Shown: positions 17,936-27,382, counted from the stretch's first letter. The stretch is 64,000 nucleotides of DNA from Halomarina halobia (GCF_029338575.1 NZ_CP119994.1:62001-126000), one strand, 5' to 3'. Notes: a model not told the origin generated them from the letters alone. Made by a program: numbers and translations.

Positions 17936-18473
17936 GTGAGGTGTAGACGGCCGATATCAGTATTGTTACGAATGACGTATCGAGGTACTGTCTCTCGATC
18001 AACTCTACCAGCGCGCTATGACGGTCACCGTCGACCGGGTTACGTACACCGCATCGTCAATTTCATCCCGTCGTGGTTACTTATAAGTTCCTCTATCCGG
18101 ACCGGTCATCCCCGATTTCCTCCGTCCTCGAAGCTATTCCGCGGCGATGCCGCCCCCGGTCGAACGACGGACGATCGATCGATCCGTATCGGTGACACTC
18201 GTCCGACGAGAAATAATAAAGTAACGTGACAGTTCGTGGTCGGTAATTTGCACGTACGGGGTTTCGGGTATGTCGATAGATTGTGATGGTCTTCCCGCAA
18301 CAACCGCTAGACGGCTCAGAGAGCGCCATTTCGGCAGTTAATCTGACCGTTACCGGACCGGTGTGGCTATCTGATAGTCAACCGCTTTCTGGTAATGGAC
18401 AGTGATAGTCATGTGGGCATACTTATGTAAGACACAAAACACTTATTAGCTTAAGCATGAAGCTACGAGATGC
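17936..18473. other. Divergent promoter region, relatively AT-rich
   Basis: 538 bases between divergent genes, AT-richer than its surroundings. On the minus side is the TAACAA element of the phosphatase-like gene (17958-17970). On the plus side CACTTATTAGC lies about 31 nt before the beta-helix start. No gene is supported. Long upstream regions of exported surface proteins often hold regulatory sites, but none is identified. Confidence 0.45.
17958..17970 (-). promoter_or_regulatory. TAACAA-type element of the phosphatase-like gene
   Basis: Minus strand CGTAACAATACTG. The T of TAACAA is 33 nt upstream of the ATG at 17935. Confidence 0.5.
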
Positions 18474-20933
18474 ATGGCACACGATTCGGCACGCGAACCG
18501 GATGACCATCCGGAAGCGTCGACAGATTCGATACTAGACGACGAGGATAAACGCCTGCTTAACCGCCGTCAGTACCTGAAGATCGGGGCGGCCGCCGCGG
18601 CCACGGTCGCGGTCGGAAGCGCCACGGCGGCGGCGGCGACCGAGCGTCACGGCATCACCTTCGATCGGGTGGTGAACGCCGTCGACGACCTCGGCATGGA
18701 CCCGAACGGTAATCGGCCGATCGACGACGCGTTCTACGGGGCGATGCAGAATGGCACGCTCATCGAGTTCCCCGAGGGTACCTACGTCTTCGACGGCGAC
18801 AACGCACAGAACGGTCTGCGCCGCTTCGGCGTCCGCGGCCTCGGCGACAGCAAGGGCGACGTGCAGTTCCGAACGTCCAACGGGCAGGAGGCGTTCTTCC
18901 TGACCGTACGGGGCGGACGCGACATCCTCCTCGAGAACGTCACGTTCGACCAGACGATGAGCAGGAACGGCGGCGACATCGGGAACGCCTTCCAGCTCGA
19001 AGACGGTCTCCAGGTCCACGACGTGGAGTTCATCGGCATGAACTCGCGGGGCGACGACCGTCCCTCCCTGCTGCCGAAGATCACCGACCCCGACGGCGAG
19101 GCCCTCATCACGGGCTTCGTCCAGACCGGGCCCTCGGTGTTTATCGGCCACGGGGCCAACGACGGCGCGGGTGGCGTCTACAGCGGTCACATGGGGACGA
19201 TCACGTTCCGCGACTGCCACATCGAGAACGCGGCGGGCGACGGCGGCCTCTACACCGGGAAGCACGAGGGTTCGACGAACTTCGAGAACTGCTTCTTCAA
19301 GAACAACGACATGGCCGCCATCCGCATGGGTGCGGGATCGTCCATCAGGGACTCGACCGTCGTCGTCGACTTCGACGACGCTCACCCGAAGAACGTCGGC
19401 AATCCCGGCGGTACGATCGGCATCTACTTCGCCAGCGCGCAGCACGGCAAGACCGGCGGCGGGGTCTACAACTGCGACGTCATCGTCAAGTCCATGCCCG
19501 GGGGCAGTCAGGGCGCGATCTCCATCAACTCCTCCGACGGCGACGTGACGATCAAGGACACCCGCATCCGTTGCGACGTCAACATGCCCGCCATCCGGGC
19601 GTGGAAACCCGGCAGCCGCTTCTCGAACCGCGGGCACAAGACGCCGGACGAGGCGAACATCACCATCGAGAACGTCTCGATCACCGGGTCGGGGAGCCCC
19701 CGCCGGGGCGCTATCTGGCTCGACTCGCGTCCGGGATCGGTCATCAGGGACTCCTGCATCCACATGACCGGCAACACGGACGGTATCGTGCTCGACAACT
19801 CCTCGGGGAGTAAGGTCGTCAACACCAACGTCAAGGTGCCCGGTCGGGCGACCGTCTTCAACGGGTCGCGCGTCTCGACGAACAACATCACGAGCAAGGA
19901 CTCCTGTCCCGCTCCCAACGCCGAGTGGCGGAAGAGCGGCGGTCGGAAGCAGCCGTCAGCGGACGGATCGACCGACAATCGGGCGGCCGAAGGTGGCAAC
20001 GAGACGAACGCCACCGACGCCGACGGAGCGGAGGTCGAGGGCGACGTCGACGCCACGTCGGCCGGCGAGGAGTCGACGGCGAAGGAAGCGTCGGACGCCG
20101 AGGACGAGCGGGAAGACGAGGCCGAGGCGACTGACGCAGCGGGGAAGGCGGCGAAGAAGGACCGCGCGAGCGTCCTCGCAATCCGCGGAACGGGGGACCA
20201 CGCGTCGTACGAGTTCAGCGTCTCGGGCTCGCTCGAGGCCAACGACGCGGACGGCCTCATCAACGAGGAGGACAACCTCACGAAGAGCACGGCCACCGGT
20301 GCCGTCACCGGCGGCTCCGACAGCTACCGGTTCACCGGCGGCGTGACGGGCTTCACGCTCGACGGCGACGCCGACGTCTACCTCGACGGCGAGGCGGTCA
20401 CGCCCGAGGACGTGCTCCCCTCCAACACCATCGAAGTGATCGGGAGCGACGACGAGGCGGTCGCCTCCTACAGCTTCACCGTCGACGGGGCCATCGCGCC
20501 CGCGCCCGACGGGACGGTCGACAGCGAGGACAACATCTCCGGCGGGAGCGCCGAGGGCGCCGTCTCCGGCGGCGTCGACAGGTACCGCTTCTCCGGGAGC
20601 GTGACCAGCCTCGACGTCGACGGCGAGGCGTCGGTTCGCGTGAACGGGTCCGAGGTCACCCCCGACCAGTTCGGGGGCGATCCCCTGCCGAACCTCGTCG
20701 TCGTCGAGGGCAAGGGCGAGGAGAGCACCTACCGCTTCGAGACCTCCGGGACGGTCGAGAAGTACGGCGAGATCGGTTCGGTCAACGCCGACGACCGCGT
20801 CGAGGGTGGCGTCGTCTCCGGGACCGTCGGCGGCGGCGCGGACGCCTACCGCTTCTCGGGCGACCTGACCACCTTCGAGGTGGACGGCACCGCGAACATC
20901 CGCTTCGACGATCGCGGCGAGCGCGCGAACTGA
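18474..20933 (+). CDS. Tat-exported right-handed beta-helix protein with C-terminal repeats
   Basis: 819 aa. A twin-arginine signal (NRRQYLK, about residues 30-36, then a hydrophobic Ala-rich stretch) indicates export in folded form. Residues about 60-480 form a pectate-lyase-like beta helix (LLENVTFDQT, ITFRDCHIENAAGDGGLY, DGIVLDNSSGSKVVNTNV). An acidic, Thr/Ala/Glu-rich linker follows (about 490-560), then three repeats of about 80 residues, each with a Y.F..SG/DG strand, an EDN/DDR turn, a GG.D.YRFSG motif and VDG.A.V (about 560-815). Likely a secreted polysaccharide-binding or lyase-like surface protein. No catalytic triad can be assigned. Confidence 0.88.
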   Translation: MAHDSAREPDDHPEASTDSILDDEDKRLLNRRQYLKIGAAAAATVAVGSATAAAATERHGITFDRVVNAVDDLGMDPNGNRPIDDAFYGAMQNGTLIEFPEGTYVFDGDNAQNGLRRFGVRGLGDSKGDVQFRTSNGQEAFFLTVRGGRDILLENVTFDQTMSRNGGDIGNAFQLEDGLQVHDVEFIGMNSRGDDRPSLLPKITDPDGEALITGFVQTGPSVFIGHGANDGAGGVYSGHMGTITFRDCHIENAAGDGGLYTGKHEGSTNFENCFFKNNDMAAIRMGAGSSIRDSTVVVDFDDAHPKNVGNPGGTIGIYFASAQHGKTGGGVYNCDVIVKSMPGGSQGAISINSSDGDVTIKDTRIRCDVNMPAIRAWKPGSRFSNRGHKTPDEANITIENVSITGSGSPRRGAIWLDSRPGSVIRDSCIHMTGNTDGIVLDNSSGSKVVNTNVKVPGRATVFNGSRVSTNNITSKDSCPAPNAEWRKSGGRKQPSADGSTDNRAAEGGNETNATDADGAEVEGDVDATSAGEESTAKEASDAEDEREDEAEATDAAGKAAKKDRASVLAIRGTGDHASYEFSVSGSLEANDADGLINEEDNLTKSTATGAVTGGSDSYRFTGGVTGFTLDGDADVYLDGEAVTPEDVLPSNTIEVIGSDDEAVASYSFTVDGAIAPAPDGTVDSEDNISGGSAEGAVSGGVDRYRFSGSVTSLDVDGEASVRVNGSEVTPDQFGGDPLPNLVVVEGKGEESTYRFETSGTVEKYGEIGSVNADDRVEGGVVSGTVGGGADAYRFSGDLTTFEVDGTANIRFDDRGERAN

Positions 20934-21346
20934 ACGCCGCTCGGATCACTCCTTCTCGCGGCGGCGACGAGCGACACCGATCGGTCGACGAGACCGGTGG
21001 TCGGTCTCTCCGCGTTCCAGACCCACCAGCGCCGGAAGCGGGGATCGTCGTCGGTCGAGCACCGCCGCGGGGTGCCCCTCTCCCGTCGTCCGCTTCCGGG
21101 GTCGGCGCGAGGCGGTCGGCCCCCTCCGGAGGGCCTGTTACGATCCGCATAACGCGCCTCGCGGACCCGTCGGCCGGCGCCTTCGATCGGCCACGTCCGC
21201 GGGTCGCTACCGCGATCCGTCGCGACCCCCTGGTGCGCAAATCGATCGACACAGAGTACCTACTCCCAACATTCGACGGGTACGGTTTCCGACAGGCGAC
21301 TCATAACAAAGGGATTGGCTGTCCGTTTTCCGATAGCGAATCCAGC
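20934..21346. other. Intergenic region before the nucleotide-sugar dehydrogenase
   Basis: About 400 bases without a supported gene. The 3' part holds the TAACAA element (21302-21314) that precedes the leader ORF. The rest is GC-rich with no structure I can support. Confidence 0.4.
21302..21314 (+). promoter_or_regulatory. TAACAA-type element upstream of the dehydrogenase leader ORF
   Basis: CATAACAAAGGGA. The T of TAACAA is 43 nt upstream of ATG 21347, the longest spacing in the set. Confidence 0.45.
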
Positions 21347-21460
21347 ATGATGGCACTAGGAGGCTGTATCGCGCAGCGGGCTTTCGCTGACGCGACTCGA
21401 TCTACTCGTGGGGTAGTACGGAGCGCGGCCGAGCGATCGGCGGCGGGAGGACGGCACTGA
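21347..21460 (+). CDS. Short leader ORF coupled to the nucleotide-sugar dehydrogenase
   Basis: 37 codons (MMALGGCIAQRAFAD...). Its stop shares one base with the main start (TGATG). No domain. Confidence 0.42.
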   Translation: MMALGGCIAQRAFADATRSTRGVVRSAAERSAAGGRH

Positions 21461-22758
21461 TGTCGACGATCTGCGTCCACGGCCTCGGCTACGTCGGCCT
21501 CCCGACCGCGGCGCTGCTCGCGCACAACGGTCACGACGTCGCGGGCTACGACGTGGACGAGGCGGTCATCGACCGCCTCTCCCGCGGTGAGGTACGGACC
21601 GGCGAGGCGGAACTCCGCGAGTACATCGCCGAGGTGATCGAGGACGGACGGCTCACGCTCTCGAACGAGGTCGTCCCGGCGTCGTACCACCTCGTCTGCG
21701 TCCCGACGCCGCTCGACGCGGAGGCCGAGCGCGCGGACCTCGCCTACGTCCTGAGCGCGGCCGGGGGCATCGCGGGCGTCCTCCGGGAGGGTGACACCGT
21801 GATCGTAGAGTCGACCGTCCCGCCGGGAACGACCGAGGGGCCGGTCCTCGAGGCGCTGGAGGGGGATTCGGGGCTGCGCGCCGGCGAGGACTTCCACCTC
21901 GCACACAGCCCCGAGACGGTCCTGCCGGGGAACATCCTCTACGAACTCCGGGCCAACGACCGGTTCGTCGGCGGCGTCGACGCGACCTCCACGGAGGCCG
22001 CCGCGCGCCTCTACGAGCCCTGCATCGACGGGACGGTCCACCGCGCTCCCGACGCGACCACCGCCGAGTTCGTGAAGCTCGTCCAGAACGCCTACCGCGA
22101 CACGAACATCGGCTTCGCCAACGAACTCGCGAAGATCGCCCGCGACTACGGCATCGACACCCGCGAGGCGATCGGGCTGGCGAACCGCCACGCCCGCGTC
22201 GACATCCTCCAGCCGGGACCGGGCGTCGGCGGCCACTGCCTCCCCGTCGATCCCCTGTTTCTGGCCCACGGCTCCGACTCCGTCGACCTCATCCGAAACG
22301 CCCGTCGCGTGAACGACAGCATGGCGGGGTACGTCGCCGATCTCGTCACCCACTACTTCGGCGACCTCGACGGCAAGCGGCTCGCCATCCTCGGCGTCGC
22401 CTACAAGGGGAACGTCGACGACGCGCGCAACAGCCCCGGCCTCCGCCTCGCGCGGATGCTCCGGGCGACCGAGCAGGAGCAGCCCGCGGTCGCCGACGGC
22501 GGCGAGCACATGGGCGTCGAGATGCGCCTGCACGATCCGCACGTCTCCGACGACGACGGTTCGATGGGACTCGTCTCGCTGGAAACGGCGCTCGACGGTG
22601 CGGACGCGATCGTCGTCACGACCGACCACGACGAGTACCGCGACCTCTCCCCGACCGAGGCGGCCGATCGGATGCGCGGTCGCCTCCTCGTCGACACGAA
22701 GGGGCTGATGGACGAGAACGCGTGGCGTGACGCCGACTTCGACGTACTCACTCTATGA
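21460..22758 (+). CDS. UDP-N-acetyl-D-mannosamine/UDP-glucose-type nucleotide sugar dehydrogenase
   Basis: 432 aa. NAD-binding Rossmann motif at the N-terminus (VHGLGYVGLPTAALL, residues 5-19). Substrate domain with KLVQNAYRDTNIGFANEL, and the catalytic Cys in GPGVGGHCLPVDP (about residues 260-272). The C-terminal domain contains ILGVAYKGNVDDARNSP, a WecC-type signature. It oxidises the C6 of a UDP-sugar to the uronic acid in two NAD+-dependent steps. WecC-like UDP-ManNAc dehydrogenase is more likely than UDP-glucose dehydrogenase given the motif forms, but the substrate is not proven. The stop overlaps the next gene's ATG (4 nt). Confidence 0.93.
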   Translation: MSTICVHGLGYVGLPTAALLAHNGHDVAGYDVDEAVIDRLSRGEVRTGEAELREYIAEVIEDGRLTLSNEVVPASYHLVCVPTPLDAEAERADLAYVLSAAGGIAGVLREGDTVIVESTVPPGTTEGPVLEALEGDSGLRAGEDFHLAHSPETVLPGNILYELRANDRFVGGVDATSTEAAARLYEPCIDGTVHRAPDATTAEFVKLVQNAYRDTNIGFANELAKIARDYGIDTREAIGLANRHARVDILQPGPGVGGHCLPVDPLFLAHGSDSVDLIRNARRVNDSMAGYVADLVTHYFGDLDGKRLAILGVAYKGNVDDARNSPGLRLARMLRATEQEQPAVADGGEHMGVEMRLHDPHVSDDDGSMGLVSLETALDGADAIVVTTDHDEYRDLSPTEAADRMRGRLLVDTKGLMDENAWRDADFDVLTL

Positions 22759-23819
22759 AAGCCCCCATGCGAAGCACCCTCGCCCAGCCGACGGTCTGGA
22801 TCGACCTCGCCAGCCCGTCGCACCCGGTCTTCTTCAAGGCCATCGCCGACGGCCTCGACCTGCCAACGGTCGTGACGGCCAGGGAGAAGACCGAGACGGT
22901 CCCGCTGGCGCGCGAGGCGGGCTTCGACTTCTCGGTCGTCGGCAGGGACTTCGACAACGAGCTCGCCCGAACGTTCGGCGTTCCCCTGCGGACTATCCAG
23001 CTGTCGTTCAAGGCCCCGGACGCCGACGTCTCGCTGTCGGCGCGCAACGCCATGTGCGTGCTCGCCTCCAAGGTCCACGGCATCCCCTCGATCCACTACA
23101 CCGACAACGACATCACCTACTACCAGGACGCGCCGTTCGTCGAGGAGGCGTTCAACTACTTCCGGGCGATGGCGACCCACCACGTCGTCCCGGCGGCGTT
23201 CAAGACGGCCGAACTCACGGACTACGGCGCGGCCCCCGAGACCGTCCACACCTACGACGGCTACAAGGAGGAGGTCTGCGTCGCCTACTTCGAGCCCGAC
23301 GACGACTTCACCGACAGGCTCCCCTTCGAGGAGTTCATCGTCGTCCGACCCGAGGCGATGGGCGCGGCCTACATCGACATCGAGGAGTCGCTCGTCCCGA
23401 GCCTGCTCGACCGGGCGGTCGACGCCGGGTTCAACGTCGTCTACCTGCCCCGGCGGCCGCGCGACCGCGCGTACGCCGCCGAATACCCCGACGACCGGGT
23501 GTACGCCCCCGAGCAGCCCCTCCAGGGCCTCCAGCTGGCGTGGCACGCCCAGTGCGTGCTCACCGGCTCGGGCACCATGGCCCGCGAGGCGGCCTCGATG
23601 GGCAAGCCCGCGGTGTCCTTCTTCCCGCACACGATGCTCTCGGTCGATCAGCGGCTCGTGAAGGAGGGGCGCGTGTTCCACTCGCGCGACGTGGCGGACA
23701 TCGTCGACTACCTCACCGGCCTCAGCGGTGGGGACATCGAACCGGACCTCGCCAGGGCGCGCGAGGTCCACGCCGAGGTCGTCGACATCACGGACGCCAT
23801 CATCGACGACTGTACCTGA
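22755..23819 (+). CDS. DUF354 family protein (GT-B/epimerase-like)
   Basis: 354 aa, coupled to the dehydrogenase by a 4-nt overlap. It opens with VWIDLASPSHPVFFKAIADG, the DUF354 start, followed by SARNAMCVLASKVHGIPSIH and YTDND. The C-terminal half has LTGSGTMAREAASMGKPAVSFFP, the nucleotide-binding-like element of UDP-GlcNAc 2-epimerase/GT-B folds. DUF354 proteins accompany dehydrogenases in archaeal glycan loci and may act as glycosyltransferase or epimerase. The function is not established. Start taken at the first Met (KAPM); the Met four codons later would also fit. Confidence 0.9.
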   Translation: MKAPMRSTLAQPTVWIDLASPSHPVFFKAIADGLDLPTVVTAREKTETVPLAREAGFDFSVVGRDFDNELARTFGVPLRTIQLSFKAPDADVSLSARNAMCVLASKVHGIPSIHYTDNDITYYQDAPFVEEAFNYFRAMATHHVVPAAFKTAELTDYGAAPETVHTYDGYKEEVCVAYFEPDDDFTDRLPFEEFIVVRPEAMGAAYIDIEESLVPSLLDRAVDAGFNVVYLPRRPRDRAYAAEYPDDRVYAPEQPLQGLQLAWHAQCVLTGSGTMAREAASMGKPAVSFFPHTMLSVDQRLVKEGRVFHSRDVADIVDYLTGLSGGDIEPDLARAREVHAEVVDITDAIIDDCT

Positions 23820-24144
23820 ACTCGACGGCACGCCGAGGTTCGAGCACGACGCCCCGTCCCCGCGGGACGTCCACGCCTCGGCACAGGCCGTCCGGACGTT
23901 CGTCAGGGACGGATCGCCGGACAGCATCGAACGGGCGAGCGAGGGATTCGCGTGGACGGTCGACGACCTCCACGACGACGAAGGCGATTCCTACCGCCGT
24001 CGCGACCGGCTCCTGCGCGATAACACGCCGTACAGGCGCTGGAACCGGGCGTGGCTGTGCTACACGCTCGGACGCGCCGGGCGACGGTACCTGTCTCTCG
24101 TTCTAGAACGGATCGTCGTCCGGTCGGGCGAGTCGGGGGCGTAG
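23820..24144 (+). pseudogene. C-terminal remnant of an alpha/alpha-toroid protein
   Basis: After the DUF354 stop one frame stays open for about 110 codons with no start codon of its own. Its C-terminal part (FAWTVDDLHDDEGDSYRRRD, then YRRWNRAWLCYTLGRAGRRY) lines up with the end of the next gene's product (WVLGNLYAGDGRFYYQRRRF, then LMRWCEAWMAYALAEHLRY). I read it as the 5'-truncated tail of a paralogue of that gene. Alternatively it is a small gene using a start inside DUF354. Confidence 0.45.
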
Positions 24145-24193
24145 CAGTGACCTAACTTTGTGCTCGGGGAACTGAACGAGGGACGAAACCGCG

Positions 24194-25420
24194 ATGACCA
24201 CAGGCAGAACCAGCTCGGAGCCGAGCGACGCCGGTCGTCTCTCCGCCGCGAGACCGGTCGAGGGGGACTTCCTGACGGGCCTGCTCGAGGACACGCTCCG
24301 ATACGCTCGCGAGCGCGACTACACCGGATGGGACTACTTCGACGGCATGAGCAGCCGACTGCTGCGGGCCGCGCCCGTCGACAACAAGTGGCTCAACATC
24401 GCCGTCCAGGAGGGCATCAAGCGCGCGCCGGTCAACCTGCGCCCGCTGTTCCTCGTCGAGAAGCGCCAGAACTTCAAGGGGACGGCGCTGTTCTCGATGG
24501 CGAACGACACGGCCTACGACCTCACGGGCGACGAACTGTACCGCGCGGAGGCGCGGGCGCTGGCCGACTGGCTCATCGAGAACGCCGCGGAGGGCTACAG
24601 CGGCTTCTGCGGCGGGCACACCCACGAGATGCAACTGCTCGACGAGCGCCGCGGGGCGTACGTTCCGAACGCCATCCCGACCTCCTACGCGGTGAAGGCG
24701 CTCCTCCGGGCGGCCGAGTCGACCGGCGAGGAGCGGTACGCCGACGTCGCGCGCACGGCGACGAACTTCGTCTACGACGAACTGGAGTACCGCGAGCTCG
24801 AGGGCGGCGCGCGAATCAAGTACCAGCCCGAGTACACGGGCGAGTTCTACACCCTCAACTGCGGCGCTATCGCCGCCCGGATGCTCGTCGACCTCTACGA
24901 CCACTTCGGGGACGAGGAGCTGCTCGAGCGCTCGACGAAGCTGCTCGACTACCTCGCGACGAAGCAACAGCCGATCGGCGGATGGACCTACCGCGACCCG
25001 CCCTCCGCCTCGCACCTCTCGATGGACAACCACCACAACGGGTTCATCATCGAGGGGTTCCTGCGCTACCGCGAGGTAACCGGCAGCGACCGCCACGAGG
25101 AGACCATCGAGCGCGCGCTCGAGTTCTACCGGAACACGCTGTTCGACCCGGACGGCGCGCCCAACTGGGACGAGGACTCGCGGTTCCCGAAGGACATCCA
25201 CGCCGCGACCCAGGGCATCATCGTGTTCTCGATGGCCGGCGACCGCGAGTTCGCCCGGCGCATCGTCGACTGGGTGCTCGGGAACCTCTACGCGGGAGAC
25301 GGACGGTTCTACTACCAGAGGCGGCGCTTCTACACGAAGCGGTTCACCCTGATGCGCTGGTGCGAGGCGTGGATGGCCTACGCTCTCGCGGAACACCTGC
25401 GCTACGCGGACGACGAGTGA
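24194..25420 (+). CDS. Alpha/alpha-toroid (six-hairpin glycosidase-like) protein
   Basis: 408 aa, cytosolic, no signal peptide. Helical repeats with aromatic-rich turns (YTGWDYFDGM, NCGAIAARMLVDLYDHFGDE, PIGGWTYRDPPSASHLSMDN, NHHNGFIIEGFLRY) indicate an (alpha/alpha)6 barrel like those of unsaturated glucuronyl hydrolases and terpenoid cyclases. No specific catalytic pair is certain. It is coupled by GTGA to the phosphatase-superfamily gene, with a remnant of a paralogue upstream. It likely handles a sugar chain or lipid-linked sugar in this locus. Confidence 0.82.
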   Translation: MTTGRTSSEPSDAGRLSAARPVEGDFLTGLLEDTLRYARERDYTGWDYFDGMSSRLLRAAPVDNKWLNIAVQEGIKRAPVNLRPLFLVEKRQNFKGTALFSMANDTAYDLTGDELYRAEARALADWLIENAAEGYSGFCGGHTHEMQLLDERRGAYVPNAIPTSYAVKALLRAAESTGEERYADVARTATNFVYDELEYRELEGGARIKYQPEYTGEFYTLNCGAIAARMLVDLYDHFGDEELLERSTKLLDYLATKQQPIGGWTYRDPPSASHLSMDNHHNGFIIEGFLRYREVTGSDRHEETIERALEFYRNTLFDPDGAPNWDEDSRFPKDIHAATQGIIVFSMAGDREFARRIVDWVLGNLYAGDGRFYYQRRRFYTKRFTLMRWCEAWMAYALAEHLRYADDE

Positions 25421-26403
25421 TCTACGACATGGATCTGGAAGTGTATCTCAACAGCGTTCGGAAGAACTGGAACGATCCCAACTGGTGGCGACGCGTCGTC
25501 GGCCAGTTCGTGGTCGAAAAGACCCTCGTGAAGCCGTACTTCGAGTACGTCTCCGATCACGAGGGAGTCGACGTCATGGCCGAGGACTGGGACAACCTGA
25601 TCATCCTCGACGCCTGCCGCTACGACATGTTCGCGGAGCTGAACACGATCCAGGGGCGACTCGAGTCGCGCGTCTCGCGCGGGTCGAACACGCCCGAGTT
25701 CCTCCGCGAGAACTTCGAGGGTCGGCGGTTCGACGACACCGTCTACGTGACGGCGAACCCGCAGATCGACGTTCGGCTCCCACCGAACACGTTCCACGCG
25801 GTCGTCTCGGTCTGGCGGGATCACTGGGACGAGGAGCTGAACACGGTCCACCCGGAGGTGATGGCCGAGGAGACGAGGAAGGCGGCCGAGGCGTACCCCG
25901 ACAAGCGAATCGTCGCCCACTTCGTCCAGCCCCACTACCCCTTCATCGGCCCGACCGGCCGCGACCTCATCGGGAAGCAGGCCGGGATGGAACTCTCGAA
26001 GCGACTGGCCGACGGCGCGGACGCCCAGCAGGACTACGAGCACGTTTGGGACATGCTCAAGCGGGGGGCCATCGACGCGGAGACGGTCTGGCGGGCCTAC
26101 CGCGAGAACCTGGAGATCGCGCTCTCGCCCGTCGAGACGCTGCTCGACGACCTTCCGGGGACGACCGTCGTCACGTCCGACCACGGCAACCTGCTCGGCG
26201 AGCGACCCGCGCCCTGCCCGGTCCCGATGCGGATGTACGGCCACCCGGAGGGCGTCTACACCGAGCACCTCGTGAAGGTGCCGTGGCTCGTCGTCGAGGG
26301 CGAGGAGCGAAAGCGGGTCGTCGCCGAGGCGGGCGTCGAGTCCGATCGGACGGCGACCGCCGAGGAGACCCAGGAGCGACTTCAGGATCTGGGCTACCTG
26401 TAG
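25417..26403 (+). CDS. Alkaline-phosphatase-superfamily protein (paralogue 2)
   Basis: 328 aa with GTG start in the GTGA overlap; ATG at 25429 is the alternative. It has the same motif order as the protein at 17030-17935: EDWDNLIILDACRYDMF, FVQPHYPFIGPTGRD, TTVVTSDHGNLLGE, YGHPEGVY. It differs by a longer N-terminus (WWRRVVGQFVVEKTLVKP) and an inserted helical stretch near residues 190-215. No signal peptide. Probably a metal-dependent phospho- or sulfo-ester enzyme, or a phosphotransferase, for glycan modification. Confidence 0.85.
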   Translation: MIYDMDLEVYLNSVRKNWNDPNWWRRVVGQFVVEKTLVKPYFEYVSDHEGVDVMAEDWDNLIILDACRYDMFAELNTIQGRLESRVSRGSNTPEFLRENFEGRRFDDTVYVTANPQIDVRLPPNTFHAVVSVWRDHWDEELNTVHPEVMAEETRKAAEAYPDKRIVAHFVQPHYPFIGPTGRDLIGKQAGMELSKRLADGADAQQDYEHVWDMLKRGAIDAETVWRAYRENLEIALSPVETLLDDLPGTTVVTSDHGNLLGERPAPCPVPMRMYGHPEGVYTEHLVKVPWLVVEGEERKRVVAEAGVESDRTATAEETQERLQDLGYL

Positions 26404-26513
26404 CATCGCGTCCGCCGGAGGTCGGACGTGGACGCTCACGCCCACTATGTATCGGTGTTTGCCTCACACGTTTATCCTCGTCTCCGCTCTGTCGACGCAC
26501 AGGTGCGAGTACG

Positions 26514-26792
26514 TTGGCGACGTTGCTCTACTGGGCGGACAACGAGTTCCCCGACGGGAGTCGGTACGAAATGCGCGCGTGGAACGTTCCGGAAAGCGAC
26601 GACTACCCCCAGGGGATCAGGTATCAGTACACCGCCGCCGACGGGACGACGGTCCTGCGCTACGATAACTCGCACTATCGGGAGGGAGTAGGAATGCACC
26701 ACCGACACACACCTGAGGGCGTCGAAGGGATCGACTTCGATGGACTGGTGTCACACGTTCGGGCGTTCAAACGCGAGGTGAACGAACGATGA
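26514..26792 (+). CDS. TumE-like toxin (DUF6516 type)
   Basis: 92 aa with a proposed TTG start (LATLLYWADNEF). Haloarchaeal members open with the same Y-W-AD-x-E-F-PDG motif. The body has MRAWNVPESDDYPQGIRYQY and NSHYREGVGMHHRHTPEG (conserved His residues), then VSHVRAFKREV. It belongs to the TumE family of a TumE/TumA toxin-antitoxin pair; the biochemical target is not known to me. The stop overlaps the antitoxin start (ATGA), the usual tight toxin-then-antitoxin order. The TTG start is uncertain; a second TTG lies three codons on. Confidence 0.75.
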   Translation: MATLLYWADNEFPDGSRYEMRAWNVPESDDYPQGIRYQYTAADGTTVLRYDNSHYREGVGMHHRHTPEGVEGIDFDGLVSHVRAFKREVNER

Positions 26793-27229
26793 CCGATCCG
26801 GAAGATACGGCTACCCCGGGACCAGGGAGCGCGGAGTACCCATCGCGACTGCTGATCACGGCAGATTCGCAGGAGGCGGCGACCGAACGAGAAATCGCGC
26901 TCGCCGAGCGCTTCGAGGCCGGAGAGCAGGTGCCACACCTCCTCAACTTCGGGAACCCCGAGGATCTGCGTAAGCTACTCACGCAGCGACGCGTCGAGTT
27001 ACTGCGGAGCGTCAAGAACGCGCCGCCGGAGAGTATTCGGAAGCTGGCCGACCGTCTCGGCCGGAACCCGAGCGACGTCACGGCCGACGTGAACCTGCTC
27101 GCCGACTACGGAATCGTCTACTTCCGCGAGGAGGGACGGGCGAAAGCCCCGTTCGTCCCCTACGACGAGGTGACGATCGAGGTGGACATGCTCTCGGGTG
27201 CCGGGAGTCGGTCGTCCACGAGCGCGTAG
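26789..27229 (+). CDS. TumA-like antitoxin, HVO_A0114-type DNA-binding protein
   Basis: 146 aa. The winged-helix region runs from about residue 65 to 125: RRVELLRSVKNAPPESIRKL, ADRLGRNPSDVTADVNLLAD, YGIVYFREEGRAKAPFVPYD. The N-terminus is acidic and probably wraps the toxin. Co-transcribed with the TumE-like gene (4-nt overlap). Such antitoxins usually repress their own operon. The match to the haloarchaeal HVO_A0114 family is from memory. Confidence 0.8.
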   Translation: MTDPEDTATPGPGSAEYPSRLLITADSQEAATEREIALAERFEAGEQVPHLLNFGNPEDLRKLLTQRRVELLRSVKNAPPESIRKLADRLGRNPSDVTADVNLLADYGIVYFREEGRAKAPFVPYDEVTIEVDMLSGAGSRSSTSA

Positions 27230-27382
27230 CGTACCGTCGTGGACCTCCCCCCGATCTCCCCCGAGACCTCCCCTGTCGTGAGATCGGGAGCCTCCGCGTC
27301 GTGGGGACGCACATGCCACGACGGGTGTCGTTTCGGCGGTAACTTTTTCCATGACCTTGGCTGAGTAGTGGCTAGAGAATGT

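Noticed and set aside
18457..18537. Leader ORF (MKLRDAWHTIR...) before the beta-helix gene
   Set aside because: It overlaps the main gene by 64 nt, unlike the 0-11 nt overlaps of the leader set, and the main ATG has its own CACTTATTAGC element at the right distance.
24160..24193. Leader ORF before the alpha/alpha-toroid gene
   Set aside because: The frame opened by GTG at 24160 has no stop near the main start and simply runs through the gene.
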